Below are positions 46,852 through 60,158 of a stretch of 64,000 nucleotides of DNA, one piece after another. Origin of the DNA: Globodera rostochiensis (Eukaryota; Nematoda; Chromadorea; Rhabditida; Heteroderidae); assembly GCA_018350325.1 (NCBI GenBank), contig JAEVLN010000002.1:3064295-3128294 (forward strand). The letters run 5' to 3'. The notes beneath the pieces were generated by a model, which saw only the letters and a program-made list of their open reading frames with translations, did no database searches and was not told where the DNA came from. Both the position numbers and the translations under genes were made by a program. How positions within the stretch are numbered: the stretch's first letter is position 1; every line of letters starts with the position of its first letter.

Positions 46852-47524
46852 GGGGATGAATAGCCTCAAAATTCCTCTCCCATCGTTAAAATTAGGGTAG
46901 TGAAACAAATAAGAGCCTTAATGAGTTAATTTATAAATGATTGTTGAGCAAATTAAGTATAATCATTTTGCCAGAAACTCATTTATTCATTAATTTATAA
47001 ATTCAGTTTGGCCGAAAATCAGATTGGTTGAGGCAAACGAAGGTCCGAGTGAATGGTCCGAGGGAATTTAAACGATAATTGTTGGCTTCTTTTGTTGCCC
47101 GTATGAATGTTTGGAAAGCCTTTGTTTTTCATTTGATGTCAGGTCAATAAAAAAAAAATGAATTGGTTGAAATTTTGAAAATTAAAAAAAAAATATAAAT
47201 ACCGTATATCCTAAAATAATAACCCCGGGGTTATTATTTTGTAAATTTAGTGGTACTGAATTGCCCATTTAATGTTGGGACTCAATCACGTGGCGTTTGA
47301 TCTAAAAAATATTGAAATGAGATAAAACAGAGAACTATGAAAAAATATGTACAATATTGTGCATTTAGTGTATTATGTTCGAATATACATTGAGTACGGG
47401 ATTGTTACGGTACGCAATTACAGTATGGCCCTTTCGTTGTTGCTGTTCTCCCCACTGCTAGTCACAGATGACCTTTTTGACTGATCAAAGCCTAAACGGA
47501 AGCCGTTTGAGATTATTTTATTGA
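46852..47524. other. 3' region between F-box gene and pxf-1
   Basis: The left part duplicates 44889-45110. The rest is AT-rich with one perfect palindrome (separate entry). No gene is seen. Confidence 0.45.
47213..47240. repeat. 28-bp perfect palindrome
   Basis: AAAATAATAACCCC followed directly by its reverse complement. It lies in the 3' flank between convergent genes and can form a loop-less hairpin or cruciform. Confidence 0.9.
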
Positions 47525-50500
47525 CTAGATTAGGACCCATGCATTACCAGATGGCGGTAGATCATCTTTTGAGTGTACAGTTCGGCCATATCCCAAGGTC
47601 CGACTTTTAATTTTCGAGTTTTGCACAAGTGACAACATTTTTGAGATTGCTTGGGGACTTTCCACTCCTAAATTAGAAAAAATTACACACCTCTCCCCCC
47701 ACAGACTTGTCATGGGAGGTTCTCACCGAATTTTGGCAGACTGATCATCCCCCGATGCCTGTCATGTGAATGCACTGTGCTGGACTGATTGGACTGGGAG
47801 GAAAGACTGCTCGGCGACGGAGATGGCAACCGACGCCGGGACGGAATGTTCGAGCTGCCGTAGTGTAGCTGTTGTTGGAAGGAATTGCTCGCCCCCGAAG
47901 CGGACGACATTGGTGGCTCACAGTCCAGGGATATTCGGTCAAGATCTATCTAAACAGTTTTGGTGACCAGAGCCCGTAAAAGTGACAGAACACGTCGACG
48001 TGCACTCACTTCCGAATCGATTATGGGGATGTTCTGCAGGTACGCCTTCACCCGCATTAGCATCATCGTGCGCTCGTATAACTTCTTCCGGGATACCGTC
48101 CCGCCACCGGTGCTGGTCCCAAAACGGCTACTCCCTTGGCCCATTGTGCCTCCACTGCCGCCGTTCTTTCGCATTGTGCCCGGATCAAACAGTCGATCCG
48201 ACGTTATTGACTGGACAATAATGCAATTTTAAAGTTATTGGACCAAATCTCTTTGCAGGAACAAAGGCCGGGGCGGAGATAATTTGTGTATAGGTAATTT
48301 TATATTCCCATTTTCTGAGTGAGTGCAGTGTGTCCCATTCCGGAGGTTATTCAAATCAGATGATTCAGTTGCTCACATTTGCTCCAATAAGTTCAGATTG
48401 GTCGTAGGGAATGCTGCTGTACCGTTGGATGTTTCGTATGATTTGCGCGATCATTCGCAACTTCTCGAAATTGACCAATTGTTGCGCACCGTTGCAAAAG
48501 GTCGGGTTTGCCTCGTGGGCAAAGATCAAATCCTTGCGCAGAATTGGATAGATCGGAATGACGGGCGGGTCTTGGGCAAACTGGGCCAAGTGTTGTCTGT
48601 AGCGGGACATGTTCCTCGACGGGTCCATCAGCTGAAATAGAAGAAAATATAGAATTTAATGTACAAAAGTAACAATTTAAACCTGTTGCAGGTCGGCCAA
48701 CACTTTCAGGTATTTTCTGAATTCGTACAAATGAAAAGAGGCAAAAGTTTCATTTTTCCGCTTTTGCCTACCCCGGAACACGCTCCCAGGTGTGCAGCAG
48801 CCTCCGCACGGCCTGTTTTGAAAAAAGTTAATCGTAGGAATATAATAAATTAAAAACAAAAACCCCTCTTAATAGGAAATCCCCAATTGATTATTAATTC
48901 GCAAGAGGTTGTGTGGGGTTAGTTGTTGGATTGGTTGATCATTTTAATAAACCCCAATGAAAAGAAAGAAAAAAATGGTACCGGCTTCTCAAGACCACTA
49001 ATGATCGCAAACATGGAGTTGAGATTTCGGAGCACTGAACAAGCAACAAAAAAAATCAATGCAATTTAGCAGATTAAAAAAAATAACATTGGCAATGTTT
49101 GGCGATCTTTATGAACTTTTTGACCAATTTGGACCGCCTGTACACATTCCTTTCGCAGCACACTTCGGTGGCTACCCACCACATTTCCCGATTGAACAGC
49201 ACCTGTTTTTGTACAAAAATAAAAATATTCAATGGAAAGAATTCAAAAAAAGGAACCTCAAACTGCTCCAACTTCGGCCAACCCTTGTGTCGAGGGCAGC
49301 AAGGATCTTCATTGTCAATCAGTTGGAACAAATTGTTCACATACTCAGTTGGTTCAATTGTGGCAAAAACGGCAAAATCCTGTGAAATAAACTAAAATGT
49401 TTTTTTCTAAACGGAGAGAGAACATTTACAGGAAATTCGTCTACCATCAAACCAAAATAAAATCATAAAAATAAGTTGATCGCCTTGCACGTTTTCTGGA
49501 TTTGCTGAACTCGAACCCTTTTCTTGGGATGATCACCTGAAGTGTGAGTTGGGCGGCAATGCATTGGGCGTTCAAGGTGTACAGAGTGAGCCGTGTCTGT
49601 TTGAACAGTTCCGGGATCAGCTCATCGGGCAACAAATTGCTCTCCTCCGGCCTCCGCAAGTCGCGCAGGTACAGTCGCGCGTTAAGCCCAATTCGTTCGG
49701 CCAAATTACTGGCCGAGTCGGGCAGCCGTCCCTGCTTAGTCACACCCTCACGACTGACCGAACATTCGTACAGAGCCCACCAGCCATCGCTCTCATTTAT
49801 GGGGAGGCCAAACTCCTCAAATTCGAGGTGTTTAAAAGAGGGGTTCAAACCAAATTGTACCTGCAATGCCATCAGCATCAGCTGTCTGGCTGTCGTCTCG
49901 GACGCGACAGGGACGTACCTGAAGTTCTGGTCCACCCTGAACACCTTGAGCATCTGCATAGACTGAGCAAAGCCTCCAAAATAGCCGCTGCCTCCGCCAC
50001 TGTTCGCCCCTGTGCCGCCGCCGCCGCCACTGTTTGTAGAGAAGGAGCTGTGCCGATGGGAGGCGGAGGACGCGTTGGCAGCGGTCGAACACGAGGCAAA
50101 CGGTTGGTGGACAGAATTGGCTGATATGTCCGGGTTGGAACGGCTGGCACGAAGACTTCCACCGGATAAGGTTGTCACAGAAAACTGACAATTAAGCAAA
50201 AATTAAAGAAAAAATAGTTAGAAGAATCGGCTTTGCCCACCTCATCCGCCGAATCGACCATTTGGTATGCGTCTCCGCCGCCGGTGATGACTTTGTCCCC
50301 TACGGCAGCGGCCAAACCCACGGCCCCTCCTCCGCCTCTGATCATAAAGAGAAGTTTGTTGAGCACTTTTTTGCTAGACAATGTTCCGCCTCCGCCATTG
50401 CTACTGCCGATTGAGCCCACGGGAGTGATCGAACCAGCGCCGGGTTGGACCGCTGTCCTCTGCTCGAACTGAACCAAAACATTTAAAACGGGTCAAGCGT

Positions 50501-53500
50501 AAATGCATATTTTTAGAATTATTGTTATAGAGTTGCACAAGATCGGTCTTCCGTAATTCGGCTTTAAAACAGTAGTTTCAAAATTTAATCAAATATATAT
50601 AAATTTGTCATTCAAAATAAAACAGGTTTGCCAAAAAACCCCGGTATCATAAACCGGATCCCCAAATCCCGGTTTTTTAAAAATTGGTCTTGTGCAACCT
50701 TAATTGTTAAGCTCAATTACCTTCCCCACCTCCGCCTGTTGTTGGAGTGCGGAACAAAGTGTGGACCGACGCTCTCTCTTTTGTTGTGCACTCGTCATAG
50801 CTCCGCCACCTCCCATCATCGGCGCCGAACTCTTCTTCTGATACCGGGATGGCACGGCCGACGAGACGGCACCGCAATTTGTGCCTGTGGCATTGGCACG
50901 TAGAGTGGCCGACGACGACGGCGGCGGCGGGTTGATCGCGGGAGAGGAAAGCGCTGCCGAGTCCGCCTGGTCGCCTCCGTTTTGGTGGCTGAGCAGTGCT
51001 TCCTGTTCCGAGTAAAAATTGAGGTAAACGCGAAACACTTGAGTTTCAACATTTATTAAAATTTTGAATTCCGAAAAAAATCCCAACCTTGAATCCAATC
51101 CAATTTGTCTTCACGCTGATGCTCAGATGGGTACTCTCTCTCAACAAGTCCAATGCCTTCGGAAGGCTCATGCAACGACAAAATTGGCCATTCACTTCCA
51201 GAAGCTAAACCAATCGATGCCTTCGTCCCGTCATTGCCCATGGTAAGCCACCTCGTCCCAACGTTTGATGCCGGCGCGTTCCGCGGCCGAATTGGGGTCG
51301 ACACTCATCACAAAAATGCCGTTGTTGCCACCAACCAATTGGAAGTTGAGCTCCTCAGCTCTGTCCGATCGGGTCAAAGTGATCTGAACAAACGCAATTA
51401 ATCAGAAGGGCGGTTGTTAAAGATGCAATCGTTCAAAAAAGTCACTACGTGATCGCTAAATGTTCAGTTGTAGTTGTTTGTTGCCCTGCTGGTTCGTTCT
51501 TTCACTTCACTAACCATTCGCGGCTGTGATTTCACACTGACGGTTATGCTGAGAAGACTCTGGTGGTTGAACATGTTCGCGTTGGCCAACAGCTGAACGG
51601 GGCGGCAATTCAAATGAAATTGGGTTGGAAATCTCTGTTGGAGGTGTGTACTTCGTCAAATTCGTCCAGCAGTCCGGTCATCTGTGCCGCGCTTTGGCCC
51701 CCCTCAAAGTCTTCGAAGTGATTGTTCAGCCAAATCAGCATAATTCTGGCAACCCGCTCGCGATGTTTGGGCTCCTCACGGAACCAACGGAGCAATCGGT
51801 GGGCAATTTGGACAGAGTCGCGAAAAAACACCCTGTGCATCAACAGAAAGTCCTCCACAAAATGCGAATCTGTCGGCACTTCTTCGCCACCGGCGGATGA
51901 TGCCACGGCACTTTCGTCGCCCACCAAAAGTTGTTGAAGCAGGCGGTCAGGCGAAGCCTTTGTGATTATTCTGAGAGGGATCAAAGAAGCAGATCAAGGA
52001 AATAAAAAGAGGGGATTTAATCAAAGGAAATTCAAACACTTCATTTTTGGATATTAAATTTTAAACAAATTTCATATGAATGTAATGCTGCTCCTCCAAA
52101 AGCTTACCTCCGCTCAACTTCAAGCACCAGCATGCCGCTTTTGTCCTGTTCCTGCTCAATTTGGCGACTGAGGCTGGACATAATTGCGTGGAATTCCGAA
52201 TGTTCAACCTGAAACAGAAATGTGTCTACAATAAATGATTTTCTTGACCATTTTTTTACCAAAATGAATTCGCAGTCGTTGACCATTGTTCTAATTTCGC
52301 CGTCATTGAACTGCGACTGTGCGATGGGTTTGGCACCAAAACAGTCGCCCACTTGGCACTCCGTCCGCTGCCCGTCCGAATGCAATTTCTCGACACTGCC
52401 GTTCACAACCACAGACCTGGCAGTGGGTGGGGTTAATGACAAAAAATAAGAAATTGAATTTTGTGGAGCTAATGAAATCAAATCCCTGGCGGATCCCAAC
52501 GCACCACGCGTCGATTCGCTCTCCGTGCTGCATTATCACCGTGCCTTTGTTTGGCACATGAGCGAACACCATTTTGAGCGAAAGTTGACGCTTTATGGCC
52601 ATCGGAAGTGCGGCAAGGCTTGGCAGACTGTCCATGAACTCGATGAGGATTGCCATGTCTTCTGAGCTCCGCTGGTCCGGCGGTTTTTCCAAACATTCAC
52701 GGACGACATCCCGAAGTTCCTTAAATGCGAAAAAACCGTTCTTAATAGCAAAGAACCAAACGTGCCGAGTCGCGCGACGGACAGCTGCCCACTTCGTCGT
52801 CTTCCTCCTCGTCCTCGTCCACCTCCGAACCACCGCCGTCACTGTCAACAACCGTTTCCGGCAGTCCAGCAAAACAATCCGTCTCATCAGCCGTCGTTGA
52901 CGATGACACCGTCCAAGCTGTGGCGGCTGTTGGCCAACGGGCGTTTGAAGCCAAAGAGATGGACGACGGAGTGCCGGCACGAGGCCGACCGGACTGCCGT
53001 TGTTGTTGTTGGTGCGGAGATTGGTGCCTGATTCGCACGTTCAGCGTGTTCTGGGCCTGCTGCTGTTGCTGTTGGGACGAAGAAGCCTCGGAAGAGGAAG
53101 ACACGGAGTTTGATTGGTGCTGAACGGGATACACCAAAACATAAAAACGTGTACTGCTTCAACTGTGAAATCCTACCAGTTTTCTGGACATATTCAACCG
53201 AACGCGACTGAGCCGATGGAAATTGGAGGCAAAAGAATTCTTTGAAGCGCCGTGGACAGCGCTTTCTTCCGCATTCGCTGGTCCTTCGCCGTTCACGTCG
53301 CCGTGTTCAGCCAGTGCATTCGTAGTTTTTGCATTTGGCACTATCAAAACATCCTTCGGAGACTTTTCCACTGCTGTCAAAGAAATTTTTTTTTGTTGTT
53401 ATATTGTTGAAAAAACTTGGGTTTTGAAATTTTTCTGTTCACAAATTGAAACGCACATGAATTTTTCCGCTTCAATGCCGTCGGCGAGAGAGGCCTTGAG

Positions 53501-56500
53501 GGGGAAGAGGAACATTTGCGCTCAAAAAGACACTTTTTCTGCTGAACAGTGGAACTGGAGGAGCCGGCCGCCATCACTTCTTTGAGATAAGAGGGTGCCG
53601 TTTTGCTGAAAAATAAGTTTTACACTTTTTTCACGCATTGTGCGTTAAAAACACCAAAAAAGGTCCCCCCCCCCCAGCGAAATTAGACTATACTCTATCA
53701 CACAATCGATGCCATTTTCAATCAGCAAAACCTATGATAATACAATAATGTAAAAGCGCACAAAGAAAGTTGAGTCAAATGACCAAACCAAAAATCGATT
53801 TCTCATAATTTCTGGCCTCTGTACGTTCAATCGCTTATCGCTTGCTTCTAATTGATAACATTACACATCAAGCAATGTAAATACATAAACCCAAAGGGTA
53901 TAGGACTTGAAATAATTGTAGGATTACTTAAAGCCCGAGGGGGGGGGGGGGAAGAGTATTATCCAAAAGGCCAAAATCGCCACCTATTCGCAGATGAACA
54001 ATTCTGCTGCTGCAGCTGTTGTGCCGACCGTTCAACACCGCCTTCGTTTTGATGCCTTTTCAAGTCCAAAGTTCCGTCGTCTTCGACATTTGTTGGTTCA
54101 CCCCCATTCCTTAAATTACGCTGTGACGGCAGTTGTTGTTGTTGCCACTGTTCGTGCTGAAAGTGATGGAGTTGTTGTTGCTGCTGTTTGCCTAAGTGGC
54201 GTTCATTATCGTTCGAATGCTTTTGTTGTGGTTCCAAGTCGCTAGACAAAGAGTTTGATTTTGCGTGATGGAGACTGTAATTGCTGGGATAATGGCCAGG
54301 AGAAGGTCGATGTTGGCATTGATTTGCGGCAAGGATCGGTGTAATCAACTGTTGACCGAAATGGCATCTTTCAGATTTTCAACGAATTCCTTACTTTTGC
54401 TGGGGACAGTGAGAAGGTGGGGGCCGGTGATGGAACTCGCTGATGATGGTAATGTTGTGAATTCTGTGGAGAGAGCAGCTGCTGCTGCTGTTGACTGCAG
54501 GGCGAACGTGACAAGACTGCAAGTTTCAAACACAAGGATTAGACCATGGCCAAAAAAGATCGATATGTTTGGCCTAAATTTAAATAATCATTTACTCACC
54601 TGTTGTTGCGGACGAGGACGTCGGAGGAGGAGGAGTTGATGGCGGAGGTAGCGGTGCTGGAAAGTGGTGGAAGACTAGCCGTTGTTGTTGATGATGCTGG
54701 TTGAGGAAATGGTGGGGAGGTCGATCGGCAGAAGACTGTGCCATGTTCTGTTGCTCAAGTTCACCACCAGCACCGCTCTGTCGATGGCGCATCAAAAGTG
54801 TGTTGTTGTGGTAGTGATGAAATTGGGGCTGGTGGTGGTGGTGGTGATCAGCGACAGTTTCAGCAGTGGTGGAACATGTCGGCATTGAGATGGCGGTGTT
54901 GGCGGTTGCGGAGCAAGATGGGAGGGAATAATGATGGGATTGGGATGAGAAGGGAATGGGAGAGTGGGAGTGATTGGAGGAGGAGGCGGTCGCGGGGGAC
55001 GGATGATGGTCGTTATTCAGGTGCACAGTGATCCGTTGCACATCGGGGTAATCAATCTAAAGCACAGAATCAACAGTGATTGAAATATTTGACGAGAATA
55101 TTGGGCTGGGGCGGAAGGTGGAAAGACCACCACCACACAGATCGTCCGTCGGAGCCAGCAGATTATGCATGATAGATGAAGCATATCGAATTGGGTAATT
55201 TTCCAATTTTTTGGCCGAATATCTTACTTACATTTAATTATCTTATAAATCTGTTGGAGGTTTTTTTTTTGTTTAATAGAGAACAACTGAATTATTTTCT
55301 CAAGTGTGTGGTCGAAATGAGTTGTTCTTCTCTTCTGCTGGGGAGAAAATAATGGCTAATTAGCCCATTCATTCATTCCCTTCATTTCTTCCACTTCCCT
55401 CTCATTTCTCTTCATCAAATCACCCCCCGAAAAAGCGCAATAAGAAAGAGGAAAGGTCACTAGAGGAGGAGCCCCCGAAGGGTTTACGTGGAAAATTAAT
55501 GGAGTGCGTGGTTGGTGGTGGTTGTGTATGGCGGGAAATTGAAGGGCTTCCGAGAAGGAAGGCTAATGGAAGACAATGAATGGGGGGGGGGGGGGGGAGG
55601 AGCGAGTCGAGAATGGAGGGTGGGGGCAACTGATGAGGCAAGAGTAAAATGAAAAGCCATCGATGAACCCCACCAATCTCCCACTCACCACGATCATTTC
55701 CGAGGGTGAGATCACTATACAGTCGCTCATCCTCCTCAGGTTCATACCCGCACTCCGCTTGCCAAAGCTTAACAAATTTAAATTTTTGTTTTCACGATAA
55801 AATAGTATAAGAAAAAAGTGGTTGCAATTAATTGATGCGTGCATTTTCCCCAATTCTCTTTCACCCCCAAGAAACAAGTCAATTTGTTTTCGGCCATAAA
55901 AACTGGGCGTTTTCTGTGTGATAATGAATGATCTGCTCTGCAGCGCTTAACAAAATATAGCATTTTCAGAGGGGGCGGTTACCGTCCCCTCCCCCCCCCC
56001 TTATGTAGTCCATTCATTTCCCGTCCGCGCTTCTGCCGCATCTGCTTGTTTTCTCCCCCCATAACACTACTTTCTTTTTCTTAGACCAAAAAAGAAGTGC
56101 TTTTGAGCAGCCTTTCTATGAATAATCAATCGGTCAGATGGCGATCAGAATGGAAGATGTTTAATTTATGGGCAAATTCATTCACTCAATGACTGACAGA
56201 TGGAAATGGAAAGCGATCGATAGACACAGAAACAGACAAACGATCATTCATTCTCATCCGTCCATTCGACCGGGTGAAGGGATTTGAAGAGAAACAAAAT
56301 TTGTAATCGAGCGGAAGGAACAGCAAAGTGGGAAGGATCTCGCAGTTGAGAAGCGATTTGAGAGAATGGCGTAAGGGGAAGGAGGCACGAAGTTGCGCAG
56401 GGGGGGGGGGGGGGGGGTATTTGTAAAACGGATGGTCTTGAAGCGGGTGGACAGAGAGGACCACACCCGCCCAAAAACATCGTTTATTAAACCATTTAAT

Positions 56501-58631
56501 TTTAAGATTACCATTATTATAAATTATCTGCAAAAAATAATGGATGATGTCGAATTGCGCGTCCCATAAAAATTTTTGGTAGATACCTAACTCATAACAA
56601 TAATATCCGATAAACTCCAAAATTAAACCGGAGTTTTTCATGCTGATGAAGCAGCATTCGCTACACTCATTCGTCCTGACCAGTCCAATCGGTCTCTACT
56701 CTATCGTCGTTTGCTTCATCAATTTGTGCAGCCGATTTTCCCGCACGATGAGATTAGCGCTTTCGATAACAATGGACGAGGGTGGGGGGGGGGGGGGGTG
56801 AATGAATGGACGAATGATCGGCGGAAGAGGAGGGGGAAGGGGGGGGGCAAAAGTTGTGAATGGACGAGCAGAAATGGAATGTGGGGAAATGGGACGGGAT
56901 AGACATTGGAAAATATGTAACACAGCGGGAATGCAATGAACGAAGCGAATAAGTGCAAATTAATTAGTGTTGAATAGCGCTGCCAGCAAAATTTTCAACA
57001 TTTTTTAAGAAAATGTTTTTTTTGTAATTTAGGGGAGGGGGGGGGGGGGTAGTCCGCTTGCCCCCCACCGGGGCCCTGTGTGACCGCATACCATCGGTCA
57101 GCCAGTCAAACTTACATAAAGGGTTTACCTCAAGAGTGGACTGATAACAATGAGAAAGGGGAAAGTGCACAATCAAAAACCACCAAATGTTAAATGAAAG
57201 AAGAAAAAATTTAAATCACTTACCATCCAATTGGCAGGTATATTTGCTTGTTCCTACAAAAAAGTTGTATAAAATTTGCTAAAGCATTCATTTCTGGTAA
57301 ATCAATTTGATTACAAAAAGGGTATCAGGCCCATTATCCGGGGAAATATTTTCTTTGAAATTTCCACCAATTTCTTTTTCTTAAGATCAGGCAGGCCTCC
57401 TGAATATAGTTCCCGTTGATTAGTTATTTTCGACCAATAAATTATAAAAACAAAAGAATGACTCACATAAAGACCGAGCCGGAAAGTAGAATGTACCAGC
57501 AAGTAGCCAATTGACCCTTTCTTAAAATAAGCAAATATTTAATGAGCTTAATAGAATCCATAGAATATTTAATATCCATAGTGCCGCATTAAAAACTGCA
57601 ATCTTTAGGTGTGTGTTAAGGGATTTTCTATCCGGAAAATAAGCATTTTTTTTTGTTTAGTTAAAAATGCCCTTTCGTTTGCTTACGTTTTCTGGGCACT
57701 TTTAATTTTTGCCAAAGGGAGTCTATCTGAAGGTGCGGATAGTCGCCGCCGTTAGAAAGGCAAAAAGTCTTTTTCTTTTTTACTATTTTTTGTTTAAAAA
57801 ATCAGCTAGAATTTCATGATAGATTTTAAAGCATTTTGTACCAAATTTGTAAAATTCTTTTGGCGTCGCTGTCAAAAACTGTCGCATTTCAAATAATTTT
57901 CCATGTTTTTAAGTAGCCAAAGATGACTGAATTTTACAAGTTTTAGCTAGATTTTGTTGACATAAAACAACGAGTTCACCTGAACAAAACATAATTCGCC
58001 GGATGCCTTTCCAATCGAGCAGTACGACAAACACTGCGAAGAGGGCCATCATGCAACCGTTCAAAAACATCTAACCGACGCAGTTGATTGAATATCACAG
58101 AAAGGTCCTGAAAAAATGGTATCCTTCACAGCAAGGCTAAGCCAGAAAAGGGGGGGGGACAAGCAACAAAGCCGATCATACAAATTAGGGGTGCATTTTA
58201 GGGTTCTATTGCATTTTTGTTGAGCAATTTTTCAAAAAAGTTATTTAAAAAATTCTGAATTCGTTTCTGGAATTTTTGACTCAATTTGTTGAGATTTGCC
58301 ACCAAAATTTAAAAAAAAAACGGCAAATAAGATGGGTCCAAATCGGGAAATTTTTTTTGAAGATTTTAACGATATTTGTTAAGAGAATTGGACCAACTTA
58401 CGAATTTTCCAAATAAACCCTCCTGTTTTTTACAAAACATTTCAGGGGGGGAGCACTTGGGTAGTCCCCGGCTACGCCCTGTTAGAATCTGGTCTCCAGG
58501 AACGTCCCGTTCCGTCCAGCCGATTTATATTTTAGGACTTCGACCAAGTTTATGTAAATTGAACTGACCTCTTCTGTGCGTTCATTTGGACGTCGAATCA
58601 AAGCATTATAAAATAAAGTTGATGAGCTCAT
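47525..58631 (-). CDS. pxf-1: PDZ-GEF (RAPGEF2/6), Rap guanine nucleotide exchange factor
   Basis: Thirty exons were joined in phase, giving 1820 aa. Landmarks: start exon 58631-58569; 58107-57980; 57520-57467; 57253-57224; 55767-55689; 55056-54600; 54516-54395; 54348-53984; 53605-53457; 53373-53177; 53119-52766; 52719-52505; 52416-52260; 52208-52108; 51970-51652; seven exons 51592-49537; eight exons 49379-48010; 47949-47727; 47667-47525. Domains in order: first cyclic-nucleotide-like fold (TCWYILLSGSVFM and FGKRSAG, about 22-120); Gln/His/Ser-rich insert (about 120-660); second cNMP-like fold (VFAHVPNKGTVIMQHGERID, about 667-790); RasGEF-N (about 824-930); PDZ (about 957-1039); RA (about 1270-1420); catalytic RasGEF with NSMFAIISGLE (about 1426-1632). 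It activates Rap1/Rap2 at membranes and junctions; in C. elegans pxf-1 is needed for epithelial integrity and moulting. The intron after 52766 is GC-AG. Confidence 0.93.
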
Positions 58632-60158
58632 TGGAGTTTTCTATGTAGTAACAATATGCGGAGATTATGCTTAATCAAATTTAATGCTAACAATCAAAAA
58701 GTAATTTTATTTTAAAATTTTCGGATAATATGTCTATTTTTAAGCAAGATATGAAAAGCAACAGAATAAGTTATGTATGTAATTTCAATTTCTGAAATCT
58801 TTTTAATACAAATGAATGCTTTACCCTTTTACAAACACTTGCCAATGTGTACAGCGAATTCTTGACCAAAATTTTCTCGGCGTCGCCTATCGGCAATGCC
58901 GACCACCCACCTCACCCAAAAGCTTTAAATTAGAGATCGGCGGTACCGCGGGTAGTACGGGATTGCCGGTCCAGCCTTTTGGCCCACGGGATTCTTTACG
59001 GGATCGGGAAATCCCGTTCGAGATTCTTGTCCCCCGTTAAATTTAAAATTTCCATTTCCGTTCTTGGAAAATTAGTCTTTTTTTCCGTTCCCGCAAATTA
59101 ATCCTTGGCGAAATGTTTCAAAAATTTAAAAATTTTGGACCAATTTTCATTACAAAAACTTGAGCCCGGCGGGAACGGGGTCCCCAGCGTGATTCCCGTG
59201 AAAAATTGAATGGGATTTTTCCGTTAAATTTGAAATTCCCGTTCCAAATTTTTGTTGACAACCCTGCTATAAGGAAAAAACGTCAACATGTCCGACGGAC
59301 AAAAATGGTCCGGCAGGCAATTGATCATTTTTATTCCGCATCCCCGATTTTCCAAAATCACGACCCCTAACTACTGAAAACTGAACATATTGCAGTTGTC
59401 TTACTCAAAACGACTTTTTTTCTTCCTTCATCCTCTTTTCCTTTTTTCTTCATCAGCAGATCTCACTCATTTTATGTATATTAAGGCAGTGTTCATCGTT
59501 TTGCAAAACCGGATAATCCTTCCGCGTCGATTTTTGTTTTGGATTTGAGCAAAAATATGTAAACTGAAACAGTTGTTGATAATGGGTGTGTCATCGTAAA
59601 CACATTACTCTATCCTTCCTCGAATCAAGGACGTAGCCAGAAAAAATTTCGGTGGGGGGGGGTGAGAGCGATCGGCCAAAGAGAAAAAAAGAATTTGCTC
59701 TGCTGATTTTTTTGTTTTGCTCGCGATTTTTCTAAAATATTTTTTGTAGGGATGGATGAGGTTGTTTTAAAAAGTCATAGGAAATGTTTCCCCCCCCCCC
59801 CCCCCTCCGGCTACAGTCCTGCCTGAATTCGAATATTTGATCGGAAATTCTTCAAAATCAAATCGTGTTATTGGGATATAAACCAACCCCCATTTTATTC
59901 ACTCGCTATCAGTTCTCAGACATCGCGACCCAGTTTTTTTGGAGTTGGGTCATCCGCTCACGTTGACTGATCTCTCCGTTTTCTCTTTTATCCAATATGA
60001 TGTACCTATATTTGTTACCAATTCCGAAACATCACAAAAATAACATAGATTTTATCACAAGTTAAAATATGATAATAAAGTTGCTCAGCGGTTGGTTTTG
60101 CTGATTTAATGGGTATTATTTATAAAGCCAAACATTTAAATCAAATTCTACTTTACTA
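58632..60158. other. Divergent intergenic region between pxf-1 and the RGG gene
   Basis: About 1.5 kb, AT-rich, with G-run at 59655 and C-run at 59791-59805. Near 58930-59240 there are several CGGGATTC/GGGATCGGGAAATCCCG words that resemble the interior of the bbs-8 intron foldback. No exon was supported. Confidence 0.4.

Noticed and set aside
49544..50124. Plus-strand open frames of 140 and 191 codons
   Set aside because: They are the antisense of the large RA-domain exon of pxf-1.
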